Shown: in pieces, positions 45,084 through 51,825 of the stretch
Position numbering within the stretch: position 1 is the stretch's first letter
How the letters are laid out: every line of letters starts with the position of its first letter
Origin: Novosphingobium olei
Lineage (GTDB): Bacteria > Pseudomonadota > Alphaproteobacteria > Sphingomonadales > Sphingomonadaceae
Assembly (NCBI RefSeq): GCF_012927405.1
Contig: NZ_JABBGM010000002.1
Coordinates: 248,001 to 312,000 of the forward strand
Direction of reading: 5' to 3'
DNA length: 64,000 bases
Program-made: the position numbers and the translations under genes
Notes under the pieces: generated by a model
What the model saw: only the letters and a program-made list of their open reading frames with translations
The model's database searches: none
Told to the model about the DNA's origin: nothing

Positions 45084-45388
45084 TGGAAGACGTCGTCGTT
45101 CCGCTCGTCGCGATCCTCGGCATCTTCGTCGGGATGCCCTGGGTGATCCTGCACTACATCACCCGCTGGAAGACCGCCGCCACGCTCACTTCGGGGGACG
45201 AGGCGCTGCTCGAGGAACTCTACCAGCTCGCCCGCCGGCTTGATGAGCGCATGGATACGGTCGAGCGCCTGGTCGCTTCCGACAATCCCGAATTCCGTCC
45301 GGCGCGGATCGTCCACGACCGCGATACCGACAACCAGAAGCTGCGCGAGCTCGATCGCATGCTCGCCGAAAAGAGGGGGACCCTGTAA
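45083..45388 (+). CDS. pspB: Phage shock protein B
   Basis: PspB (101 residues) is a single-pass membrane protein that with PspC relays membrane stress to PspA. The N-terminal helix is VVVPLVAILGIFVGMPWVIL, followed by the cytoplasmic coiled coil SGDEALLEELYQLARRLDER and MDTVERLVASDNPEF. It is longer than the E. coli protein (about 74 residues) because of a C-terminal KLRELDRMLAEKRG tail. The VERLVASDNP stretch resembles the ERI-TD motif of the five downstream small proteins. Confidence 0.9.
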   Translation: MEDVVVPLVAILGIFVGMPWVILHYITRWKTAATLTSGDEALLEELYQLARRLDERMDTVERLVASDNPEFRPARIVHDRDTDNQKLRELDRMLAEKRGTL

Positions 45389-45766
45389 ATGTCCGCGCAA
45401 CGCACTCGCTTCTATCGTGACAAGGTCAACGGCAAGTTCATGGGCGTCGCGGCGGGCATCGCCGACTACACCGGCGTCGACGTGCTCTGGGTCCGCCTCG
45501 GCCTGATCATCGGCACGGTCTGCGGCATCGGCTTCCTGCCGATCGTCTACCTCGTGCTCGGCTTCCTGTCGGAAAAGAAGCCGGCCTATCTCTACAGCGA
45601 CCGCCAGGAGGAGAAGTTCTGGCAGGGCGTGCGGCAGAGCCCGGGGCGCACCGCCCGCGAAGTCCGCGCCCAGTTCCGTGACATCGATCGCCGCCTGGCC
45701 GATGTCGAAAGCTTCTACGTTTCGTCCAATCCGCGCCTTTCGGCCGAGATCGAAAGCCTGCGCTGA
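45389..45766 (+). CDS. pspC: Phage shock protein C
   Basis: PspC (125 residues) has the PspC domain: FYRDKVNGKFMGVAAGIADY, VLWVRLGLIIGTVCGIGFLP and IVYLVLGFLSEKKP, a membrane-embedded sensor unit. The C-terminal tail REVRAQFRDIDRRLADVES with NPRLSAEIESLR is a coiled coil whose final IESLR is shared with the small proteins encoded next. The start follows the pspB stop with no gap. Confidence 0.92.
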   Translation: MSAQRTRFYRDKVNGKFMGVAAGIADYTGVDVLWVRLGLIIGTVCGIGFLPIVYLVLGFLSEKKPAYLYSDRQEEKFWQGVRQSPGRTAREVRAQFRDIDRRLADVESFYVSSNPRLSAEIESLR

Positions 45767-45801
45767 CCGCTGCCACGCGTCGCGCGCTCAAAGGGGAAAT
45801 C

Positions 45802-46086
45802 ATGGACCATCAATCACTTGCACTGCTGATCCCGCTGGCGCCGTTTCTGCTGGCCGGTTTCGCGATCTGGACCAAGCACAACCGCAAGGTGGAAGAGATC
45901 CGCGCGCAGAACACCGCCGAAAAGGCCGCGCAGTACGCCGCGCAGAACCAGGCGCTGGAAGAGCGGGTCCGCGTGCTCGAACGCATCGTCACCGATCGCG
46001 GCTACGATGTGGCCACGCAGATCGAGGCGCTGCGCGACGTGCGCCGGCTAGAGGACCGGCCGGGGCAGCCCGAAGGCCACGCCTGA
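45802..46086 (+). CDS. Psp-associated small membrane coiled-coil protein 1
   Basis: This 94-residue protein has one N-terminal membrane helix (LALLIPLAPFLLAGFAIW, about 6-23), then a charged helix with EEIRAQNTAEKAAQYAAQ and the repeated family signature EERVRVLERIVTDRGY and QIEALRD. It resembles PspB in size and topology (helix in, coiled coil out) but is not a standard PspB. AAAGGGGAAATC precedes the ATG. It opens a run of six such tiny genes at the end of the psp operon; role unknown. Confidence 0.8.
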   Translation: MDHQSLALLIPLAPFLLAGFAIWTKHNRKVEEIRAQNTAEKAAQYAAQNQALEERVRVLERIVTDRGYDVATQIEALRDVRRLEDRPGQPEGHA

Positions 46087-46126
46087 GCAGCGTCCACCAC
46101 GGCAAGATACAAAGGGGAGTAGTCAC

Positions 46127-46441
46127 ATGCCGTTCGATCTTTCGCCTGCGATGATCGGCGTTCCCGCCATCGCGATCACCGTCGGCTGGGTGGTCAACAC
46201 CTGGCTCCGCGTCCGCCACGGCTACCCGCTGGAAAATTCCTGGGGCAAGCCGGTCTATCCTAAGACGTCGAGCGCCGAGCTGGAGCGGATCGCGCTGCTG
46301 AGCCAGGAAAACGCACAGCTGCGAGCTGAACTCGGCTCGGTCAAGGACCGCCTCGGCAACGTCGAGCGGATCGTCACCGACAGCGGCTATGCCCTGACCC
46401 ACCAGATCGAGGCGCTGCGTTCCGAAGGACGCGCGCAATGA
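46127..46441 (+). CDS. Psp-associated small membrane coiled-coil protein 2
   Basis: A 104-residue protein: membrane helix about 8-25 (MIGVPAIAITVGWVVNTW), a loop with YPLENSWGKPVYPKTSS, then a coiled coil ELERIALLSQENAQLRAELG ending with the signature KDRLGNVERIVTDSGY and HQIEALRSE. The signature is almost identical to that of protein 1, although the N-terminal halves differ. AAAGGGGAG precedes the ATG. ATGA overlap with the next gene. Confidence 0.8.
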   Translation: MPFDLSPAMIGVPAIAITVGWVVNTWLRVRHGYPLENSWGKPVYPKTSSAELERIALLSQENAQLRAELGSVKDRLGNVERIVTDSGYALTHQIEALRSEGRAQ

Positions 46442-46764
46442 CCGGGATGGAAGTCTTCGCGCTGTGCGCGGTGGTCCTGCTGCTGATCTGCGCGATGGGC
46501 ATGGGGCTGGAAGCGTACAAGCGGCGGATGGACCTGCGCGAAAAGGAGGTCGAACTCCTGGCCGCGCGCACCGCCGAAAAGGCCGCGCAGTATGCCGCCG
46601 GTGCCGAACGGCTGGAACAGCGGGTGCGCGTGCTGGAACGCATCGCCACCGACCGCGCGGCGCAACTGGCCGAAGCGATCGATCGCGTGGGCGATCACGC
46701 CGGCGAACACAACCCGGCCTTGGCCGGACAGATCGAAGCCCTGCGCGAAGCGCGGGCGAACTGA
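46438..46764 (+). CDS. Psp-associated small membrane coiled-coil protein 3
   Basis: A 108-residue protein: membrane helix VFALCAVVLLLICAMGMGL (about 6-24), then EKEVELLAARTAEKAAQYAA, which repeats the TAEKAAQYAA of protein 1, then EQRVRVLERIATDRAAQLAE and, after a 17-residue insertion, GQIEALREA. The shared block with protein 1 points to gene duplication within the operon. It is coupled to protein 2 by an ATGA overlap. Confidence 0.8.
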   Translation: MTGMEVFALCAVVLLLICAMGMGLEAYKRRMDLREKEVELLAARTAEKAAQYAAGAERLEQRVRVLERIATDRAAQLAEAIDRVGDHAGEHNPALAGQIEALREARAN

Positions 46765-46774
46765 GGATACTACC

Positions 46775-47017
46775 GTGGGCTTCTGGACTTCCGTTGTTGC
46801 GATCGTCGCGATCATCGCCTGGGCCACAACCCGCCAGGCACGCTATCGCAACCAGTCGGGCGCGCCGATTTCGGGCAGCGATCCCGTGTACACCGCGCAG
46901 CTCGAGCGCGAAGTCGCCGACTTGCGCAAACGGCTCGAGGTGCTGGAACGGATCGCCACCGATGGTGCCGAGACACGCCGCCTTGCCAACGAGATCGAAT
47001 CCCTGCGCGACCGGTAA
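46775..47017 (+). CDS. Psp-associated small membrane coiled-coil protein 4
   Basis: An 80-residue protein starting at GTG 46775 after GAGGA: a short N-terminal helix GFWTSVVAIVAIIAWATT, a polar loop with GAPISGSDPVY, then TAQLEREVADLRKRLEVLER with IATDGAETRRLANEIESLRD. The same ERIATD...IESLR signature is present in its shortest form, so this may be the minimal version of the module. Confidence 0.78.
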   Translation: MGFWTSVVAIVAIIAWATTRQARYRNQSGAPISGSDPVYTAQLEREVADLRKRLEVLERIATDGAETRRLANEIESLRDR

Positions 47018-47047
47018 TCCTGTCGCCAGCCAAAGCGGAGACCGCCG

Positions 47048-47278
47048 ATGACCATTGCATCGATCGACACCATCGTGGTGACGCTGGCCGCCCTTGCCGG
47101 TCTGGTCGTCGTGGCCCGGACCCTGACCCGCGCCTGGGAGCGCTGGCTCGAATGGAAGCGGCTCGAGCTAGAGCGCAGCGGCGGGGGCGATCCCGTCGTC
47201 TCCAGCCGGATCGAGATGTCCGACTTGCGCGAACGCCTGCGCAAGCTTGAAGCGATCGCCGCCGGGGTGGACCTGTGA
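47048..47278 (+). CDS. Psp-associated small membrane coiled-coil protein 5
   Basis: A 76-residue protein: membrane helix IDTIVVTLAALAGLVVVART (about 6-25), a basic/acidic helix ERWLEWKRLELERSGGG and an end with SDLRERLRKLEAIAAG, a truncated version of the family signature that lacks the final IEALR. GGAGA precedes the ATG at 47048. The stop overlaps the next start as GTGA. Confidence 0.75.
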   Translation: MTIASIDTIVVTLAALAGLVVVARTLTRAWERWLEWKRLELERSGGGDPVVSSRIEMSDLRERLRKLEAIAAGVDL

Positions 47279-47448
47279 GCCGCGCCAGCGACGGCGCCAA
47301 GGCGGGCATCGGCCTTGGCAGCGCGCTTGCCGTCACGATCTCGTGGAGCCTCCACAAGTCGGTGATCTGGGCGGCGATCCACGGGGTGCTGTCGTGGTTC
47401 TACGTGATCTATTACGTCCTCATGCGCCCCGGCGGCCTTTCGGGGTGA
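47275..47448 (+). CDS. 57-residue hydrophobic protein at the end of the psp operon
   Basis: GTG at 47275 overlaps the previous stop (GTGA) and opens 57 codons. The product has DGAKAGIGLGSALAVTISWS at 6-25 and KSVIWAAIHGVLSWFYVIYY at 28-47, enough for one long or two short membrane helices, with no coiled coil. I do not recognise it. Its coupled start and high GC at third codon positions support a real gene. It is probably the last psp gene before sufE. Confidence 0.65.
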   Translation: MSRASDGAKAGIGLGSALAVTISWSLHKSVIWAAIHGVLSWFYVIYYVLMRPGGLSG

Positions 47449-47485
47449 TGGACGGCGGGCGAGCCGCTCGCTAGAGCCGCATGAT

Positions 47486-47905
47486 ATGCGCAGTCTCGAA
47501 GACATCCTCGAAGAGTACGAATTCCTCGATGGCGATGAACGCTATCGCCTGCTGATCGAGCTGGGGCGCGAGCTTGAGCCGATGCCCGATGCGCTCAAGA
47601 CCGACGCCACGCTGGTGCGCGGCTGCTCGGCCAGCGTCTGGGTCTACCCGGTGGCGCAGGAGGGCGGCGCGGGCCTGCACTTCCTCGCCGACAGCAACGC
47701 CGCGATCACCAAGGGCATCGTCGCGCTGGTGCTCGCCGCGGTGCAGGACCGGCCCGCCGCGGAAGTGGCCAAGACCGATATTGCGGAGCGCTTGGCGCCG
47801 TTCGATCTCAAGAACCAGCTTTCGTCGAACCGCACGCAAGGGGTGCCGAACATGATCGCGCTGGTGCGCGATCACGCCGCGCGCCTTGCCGCCGCGGCGA
47901 ACTGA
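47486..47905 (+). CDS. sufE: Cysteine desulfuration protein SufE
   Basis: SufE (139 residues) accepts persulfide sulfur from SufS for iron-sulfur cluster assembly. Cys47 in LVRGCSASVWV is the acceptor; YEFLDGDERYRLLIELGREL at the start and NRTQGVPNMIALVRDHA at the end are conserved. No other suf genes are nearby. It follows the psp array by 37 bases on the same strand and could be read from the same mRNA, though it has no obvious functional link. Confidence 0.93.
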   Translation: MRSLEDILEEYEFLDGDERYRLLIELGRELEPMPDALKTDATLVRGCSASVWVYPVAQEGGAGLHFLADSNAAITKGIVALVLAAVQDRPAAEVAKTDIAERLAPFDLKNQLSSNRTQGVPNMIALVRDHAARLAAAAN

Positions 47906-47918
47906 AGGGCGCCCGGGC

Positions 47919-48269
47919 TTGCGCCGGCACTTGTGGACGGGCGCGGGGCTGGCGTTCGTCGGCATCGGCGCCGTCGGCGCGTTCCTGCCGCTGCTGCCCA
48001 CGGTTCCGTTCCTGCTGCTCGCGCTGTTCTGCTTTGCGCGCGGCAATCCAGCGTGGGAACAGCGCCTGCTCGATCACCCGAAGTGGGGGCCGCCGCTCGT
48101 CGAATGGCGCCAGCGCCGCGCAATCCCGCGCCGTGCCAAGGTCGCCGCGCTTTGCGCCATGGCGGTGAGCGTGGCGGTGACGGCGGCGACGGCCGGCTGG
48201 CCCTGGGTGCTGATCCCGGCGCTGGTGATGGCGCTTTCGGGCACCTGGATCTGGACCCGCGCCGAATAG
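47919..48269 (+). CDS. YbaN/DUF454 family membrane protein
   Basis: A 116-residue membrane protein of the DUF454 family: LWTGAGLAFVGIGAVGAFLP, LLPTVPFLLLALFCFARGNP, then a cytoplasmic loop LLDHPKWGPPLVEWRQRRAI and a final helix pair from about 74. The PLLPTTPF-like block is the family hallmark. Function unknown. I chose TTG at 47919 because AAGGGC lies 8 bases upstream; TTG at 47886 would overlap sufE. Confidence 0.87.
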   Translation: MRRHLWTGAGLAFVGIGAVGAFLPLLPTVPFLLLALFCFARGNPAWEQRLLDHPKWGPPLVEWRQRRAIPRRAKVAALCAMAVSVAVTAATAGWPWVLIPALVMALSGTWIWTRAE

Positions 48270-48273
48270 GCGA

Positions 48274-48705
48274 TCAGTTGCGCCGCATCTGCGCGGCCAC
48301 GAAGAAGGCGAGCGCGAGGCCCACCGCCCCGCCGAAGATCACGCCACCAGCGGCCAGTCGCGCCGCCGTGTCGTCCGCGCCATAGAGCGCGGGATACCAG
48401 GTCATCGCCACCCCATCGCACAACAGCGCTGCCGTTGTCGCCAGCGTGTAGCCCGGCACCACCTGGTCGGCGCCAAGCCCGCCCAGCCGGCGCAGCAGCA
48501 GTACGAAGGGCAGGGTGCCCGGCACGGTGGCGGCAAACACCAGTGCACCCGTGCTTCCGCCCAGCAACTGCGCATCGCTCAACGCCCGCAGCAGCACCGC
48601 CGCCGCGTACCACAGCACGATGCCCGCAACGATCATCACGCCCGATTGCTGGGCGTTGAGCGCGGCGGATCCGGCAGGGGCGTGGGTGGAAGCAATGGCG
48701 TTCAT
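48274..48705 (-). CDS. Four-helix membrane protein under TetR control (DUF5367-like)
   Basis: This 143-residue protein has four hydrophobic segments (about 22-42, 53-72, 83-105 and 115-138: for example GVMIVAGIVLWYAAAVLLRA and AAGGVIFGGAVGLALAFFVA). It resembles the DUF5367 group, without proven function; this match is tentative. The gene is divergent from a TetR regulator with two palindromic operators in the 84-base gap, so its expression is very likely repressed by that regulator. Confidence 0.7.
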   Translation of the reverse strand: MNAIASTHAPAGSAALNAQQSGVMIVAGIVLWYAAAVLLRALSDAQLLGGSTGALVFAATVPGTLPFVLLLRRLGGLGADQVVPGYTLATTAALLCDGVAMTWYPALYGADDTAARLAAGGVIFGGAVGLALAFFVAAQMRRN

Positions 48706-48723
48706 GGCAATCTCCCGAGTCTT

Positions 48724-48739
48724 TGTAGCGGTCGCTACA
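48724..48739. promoter_or_regulatory. TetR operator, copy 1
   Basis: TGTAGCGGTCGCTACA is a 16-base inverted repeat with perfect 7-base arms, 18 bases upstream of the membrane-protein start. A second copy follows 28 bases away. The position between a tetR gene and its divergent partner makes binding by the TetR protein likely. Confidence 0.78.
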
Positions 48740-48751
48740 TTTCTACACCGA

Positions 48752-48767
48752 TGTAGCAGCCGCTACA
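48752..48767. promoter_or_regulatory. TetR operator, copy 2
   Basis: TGTAGCAGCCGCTACA shares the TGTAGC/GCTACA arms of copy 1 and ends 22 bases before the tetR ATG. Two half-like TCTACA and GCTACG pieces lie between and after the copies, suggesting cooperative or graded binding. Confidence 0.75.
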
Positions 48768-48789
48768 AGAGCCTGCTACGAGTGCGTAG

Positions 48790-49353
48790 ATGATCGATCG
48801 CGAAACCCGCCGCAGCGAAGTCGAAGACAAGCTGGCCGCGCATGTGCTGGCGCATGGCCTCGGCCGCACCTCGGTGCGCGATCTCGCTGCCGCGGCGGGC
48901 ACCAGCGACCGCATGCTGCTCTACTACTTCGCGGACAAGGCCGAGGTGGTGTCGGTCGTGCTCGCGCGGATCGCCGCCGACATGGCGCAGGCGCTGGATG
49001 CCGCGCTGCCCGAAGGTGAGCGGCTGCCGCCCGCAGACCTGCTGGCCCGCGTCGGCGTGATGGCGTCGAGCGCGGCGATGCGGCCCTACATGGAACTGTG
49101 GAGCGAGATCGCGGCGAAGGCCGGGCGCGAGGAAGCGCCGTTCGCGGCCATTGCCGATGCCATCGCCGCGGGTTTCCGCGCCTGGGCGGATTCCCGGCTG
49201 GCGATCGCGGACGATGCGCGGCGTTCGGCCATGGCGGCGCTGATGATCGTGGCAATCGATGGCGCCGCGCTGCTCGCCCCGATGGCCGGCGGTACCATCG
49301 CGCGCGACGGGCTGGCGCTGCTGGGCGAATTGCTAGACGGGCATTGTTCCTGA
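48790..49353 (+). CDS. TetR family transcriptional regulator
   Basis: This 187-residue repressor has the N-terminal helix-turn-helix GLGRTSVRDLAAAAGTSDRM followed by LLYYFADKAEVVSVVL, the TetR family pattern with the terminal aromatic residues. The C-terminal ligand-binding half (about 60-187) has no recognisable ligand class. It probably represses itself and the divergent membrane protein through the two TGTAGC...GCTACA palindromes. Confidence 0.9.
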   Translation: MIDRETRRSEVEDKLAAHVLAHGLGRTSVRDLAAAAGTSDRMLLYYFADKAEVVSVVLARIAADMAQALDAALPEGERLPPADLLARVGVMASSAAMRPYMELWSEIAAKAGREEAPFAAIADAIAAGFRAWADSRLAIADDARRSAMAALMIVAIDGAALLAPMAGGTIARDGLALLGELLDGHCS

Positions 49354-49401
49354 TTTGTTCTTATCGTACCATCGGCTTCGGGAGGCATGCCACGGAGTCG
49401 A

Positions 49402-49944
49402 ATGGCGATGGTTACGGTTACGGTGGCGAAGGCTGCCGGCTCGATGCTCTGGTTCGACCGGCTGGTCACGCTGGCGGGCGCACTCGCCTGGCCGCTGGCG
49501 CTGGTGCTGATTGCGCTGCTGTTCCGCGCGCAGTGGATCGCGCTGCTCCACCGGCTCGACGAACTGCGCTGGGGGGACAAGTCCGCCCGCTTTTCCCGCC
49601 GGCTCGACCGGCTGGAACGCGCAGCGCCATTCCCGCCGCCTCTGCCTGCTCTGGAAGATGAGCCGGACCTCGCGCTTTCGGGCGATCACGCACGCTTCCT
49701 GCAATTGCTGGAACTGTCGCCCAGCGCGGCCGTGCTCGATGCCTGGAGCCGGGTGGAAGACGGGCTGTCCCGGCTTGCCCGGCGGGGCGGGGGCGATGCG
49801 CTCGATCGCCGGGTGCGCGCGCAAGTCGTCGAGCTTGCTGCCCTGCGCGCCGCCGCCACCCGGGGCGAGGCGGTGACCGTGCCCGACGCGCTGCGCTTCC
49901 GCACCGCCGCCAAGCGCGTTCTCAACGAGATCAATCTGGCGTGA
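49402..49944 (+). CDS. Membrane-anchored hypothetical protein
   Basis: A protein of about 180 residues with one N-terminal membrane helix (LVTLAGALAWPLALVLIALL, about 21-40) followed by a cytoplasmic helical region starting ALLHRLDELRWGDKSARFSR. It is rich in Arg, Leu and Ala; no domain is recognised. The start is one of ATG 49387, 49402 or 49408; 49402 is best spaced from CGGAG. Its 3' end overlaps that of the convergent COG4705 gene by 14 bases. Confidence 0.72.
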   Translation: MAMVTVTVAKAAGSMLWFDRLVTLAGALAWPLALVLIALLFRAQWIALLHRLDELRWGDKSARFSRRLDRLERAAPFPPPLPALEDEPDLALSGDHARFLQLLELSPSAAVLDAWSRVEDGLSRLARRGGGDALDRRVRAQVVELAALRAAATRGEAVTVPDALRFRTAAKRVLNEINLA

Positions 49945-50686
49945 CGGCACCCTTCGCGCGCTGCGGCAGCACCGCGACGAGAAGCACGATCACGGCGAGC
50001 AGCACCGCCGATGCGATCGGACGGCTGAATTCGAGCCCACCCTTTGCCACCGGCTTGTCGAGGAAATCGCCGACCGTTGCGCCCAGCGGCCGGGTCAGGA
50101 TGAAGGCCGCCCAGAACAGCGCCACGCGGTTGAGCCGGGTCAGGAAATAGAGCGCCGCGATCACCGCCAACGCGATCGCGAACAGCGTCGCCCCGCCGAG
50201 ATAGCCAAGGCCGTTGGTGTCCGCCGTCCAGTCGCCCAGCGCGGTACCCAGCGTCTGCGACATCGAGATCGTCAGCCAGTAGAACCATTCGGAACGCCGG
50301 TCGATCAGGTGGTCGACCTTCACCGCGCCGGTGGCGAAATGCCATGCCGCCAGCGACGCGATCACCAGCGCCAGCAGCAGCGCCGAACCCCCGGCATAGC
50401 CGATGCCCAGCGACCGCGTGGCGAAGTCGGCCAGCGTCGTCCCCGCCGTGGTCGATGCGATGATCGTGGCCCAGTAAAGCGCGGGGTGAAAGCGTTCGGC
50501 CCGGACCTGCGCCGTGGCCAGAACCAGCAGCACGGCGACGAAGATCGCGGTGCTGGCAAGATAGCCGAAGTCGAACGTCATCGACAGCGTGTCGCCGGCG
50601 GTTTCGCCAAGCGTGGTGGCGAGGATCTTGACGATCCAGAACGAGAGCGTGGCCGCAGCCACCTTGCTTTCGCGCGCTTGCTGCAT
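49931..50686 (-). CDS. COG4705-type repeat membrane protein
   Basis: This 251-residue integral membrane protein belongs to the poorly known COG4705 family. Its core is a fourfold internal repeat, each copy a helix pair around a TxGxxxxD turn: TTLGETAGDTLS, TAGTTLADFATR, TLGTALGDWTAD and PLGATVGDFLDK. The repeated acidic turns inside the membrane region suggest a metal or proton path; this is inference. The ATG at 50686 gives MQQARESKVAAATL. It lies 11 bases after crtZ on the same strand. Confidence 0.82.
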   Translation of the reverse strand: MQQARESKVAAATLSFWIVKILATTLGETAGDTLSMTFDFGYLASTAIFVAVLLVLATAQVRAERFHPALYWATIIASTTAGTTLADFATRSLGIGYAGGSALLLALVIASLAAWHFATGAVKVDHLIDRRSEWFYWLTISMSQTLGTALGDWTADTNGLGYLGGATLFAIALAVIAALYFLTRLNRVALFWAAFILTRPLGATVGDFLDKPVAKGGLEFSRPIASAVLLAVIVLLVAVLPQRAKGAVTPD

Positions 50687-50697
50687 CGGCGCTAAAC

Positions 50698-51213
50698 TCA
50701 ATCCACCGCTTCGCGCAGCACAGCGATGTCCCGGTCGCGCTGTTCCTTCAGCTCCTGCTTCAGCACGGCGGGATCGCGGGCGAACACGAAGCCGAAGCTG
50801 ACGCCGCCCTCCTTGCCCTGCGTCGCATGGTGCAGCTTGTGCGCCTGCACCAGCCGCTTGGCATAGCCGCGCTTGGGCACGTAACGGAACCAGCGCTGGT
50901 GGACCAGGCCGTCGTGGATCGCGGTGTAGATCACGCCATAGAACAGGATGCCAAGGCCGATCCACGTACCCGGCCACCACGCGTTTGCGCCCAGCACCAG
51001 CGGACTGCCGAGCGCGAACATCGAAATTGACATGGCCGCGCCGACCAGCGCGTAAAGGTCGTTCTTTTCGAAGAAGCCGTCGTGGCGCTCGTGGTGGTCG
51101 CGGTGCCAGTTCCAGCCGAAGCCATGCATCACGTACTTGTGGCTGCTCCACGCCACCAGCTCCATGGCGAGCACGGTGGCGATGACGATTCCGATGGCAA
51201 GCACGCTATCCAT
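50698..51213 (-). CDS. crtZ: Beta-carotene 3-hydroxylase CrtZ
   Basis: CrtZ (171 residues) hydroxylates the beta-ionone rings of beta-carotene to give zeaxanthin, a typical step of yellow sphingomonad pigments. It is a membrane di-iron enzyme of the fatty-acid-hydroxylase superfamily with all histidine boxes: HKYVMHG, HRDHHERH, HDGLVHQRW and HKLHHAT, plus membrane helices at the N-terminus and about 60-100. No other crt genes are in the window. The ATG at 51213 is preceded by GAGGC. Confidence 0.95.
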   Translation of the reverse strand: MDSVLAIGIVIATVLAMELVAWSSHKYVMHGFGWNWHRDHHERHDGFFEKNDLYALVGAAMSISMFALGSPLVLGANAWWPGTWIGLGILFYGVIYTAIHDGLVHQRWFRYVPKRGYAKRLVQAHKLHHATQGKEGGVSFGFVFARDPAVLKQELKEQRDRDIAVLREAVD

Positions 51214-51367
51214 GGGGACGAGCCTCTACTCCCTTGCGCGACAAACCGCGACACTTTCTCGCTCGGTTGAGACAACCAATTTCGCGGGCGTTCATTGTCA
51301 TTGCGACATGTTCCTGAGGGTGAGCGGCTCGAAATTCCGCCGCCCGAAAGTGAAAGGACCGACAGTC

Positions 51368-51733
51368 ATGAAGAAGATCGTTCTTGCCGCCCTCGTCCCC
51401 GCCGCGCTGCTCTCGGCAGCCGCTCCGGCCAGCGCGCAGGCCTGGCGTCATCGTGACGATGCCGCTCGCTACACGCCCGTCCGCAACGACGACGTCCGCC
51501 GCGATATCGACGGCCTGCGCTTCCAGATCGACCGCGCCGAACGCAACCGCGCCATTTCCCGCCGCGAAGCCGACGGCCTGCGCCGCCAGGCCCGCGATAT
51601 CCAGCGCCAGTACGCCTACATGTCGCGCGGCGGTCTCGACCGTGGCGAATATCGCACGCTCCAGCGTCGCGTCGCCGGAGTGCGCGGCCACCTGCGCATG
51701 GAACGCTGGGACCGCGACGGCCGCCGCGGCTAA
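51368..51733 (+). CDS. Small periplasmic hypothetical protein
   Basis: A 121-residue exported protein: signal peptide MKKIVLAALVPAALLSAAAP with cleavage after ASA (about 24), then a very basic and acidic helical protein (RRDIDGLRFQIDRAERNRAI, LRRQARDIQRQYAYMSRGGL) with many Arg and Asp residues. It resembles small stress-related periplasmic proteins of sphingomonads, with no assigned function. AAAGGA precedes the ATG at 51368. Confidence 0.82.
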   Translation: MKKIVLAALVPAALLSAAAPASAQAWRHRDDAARYTPVRNDDVRRDIDGLRFQIDRAERNRAISRREADGLRRQARDIQRQYAYMSRGGLDRGEYRTLQRRVAGVRGHLRMERWDRDGRRG

Positions 51734-51743
51734 CCCCGACTTT

Positions 51744-51760
51744 GCGTAATTAAATTACGC
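51744..51760. promoter_or_regulatory. 17-base palindrome upstream of leuC
   Basis: GCGTAATTAAATTACGC is a perfect inverted repeat with 8-base arms, AT-rich in a GC-rich region, 66 bases before leuC. It may be an operator for leucine genes; I cannot name the regulator. Together with the hairpin at 51772-51813 it fills the gap. Confidence 0.55.
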
Positions 51761-51771
51761 CAACGGGCAAC

Positions 51772-51813
51772 AAGGCGCGCCTTTCCTGCTTGAATTGCGG
51801 GGAAGGCGCGCCT
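51772..51813 (+). promoter_or_regulatory. Strong hairpin in the leuC leader
   Basis: AAGGCGCGCCTTTCC (51772-51786) pairs with GGGAAGGCGCGCCT (51800-51813) around a 13-base loop, 12 of 13 core positions matching. No T-run follows, so a simple terminator is unlikely; a control role at the leuC start (51826) is possible. Confidence 0.55.
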
Positions 51814-51825
51814 AACCCGCGTGCC

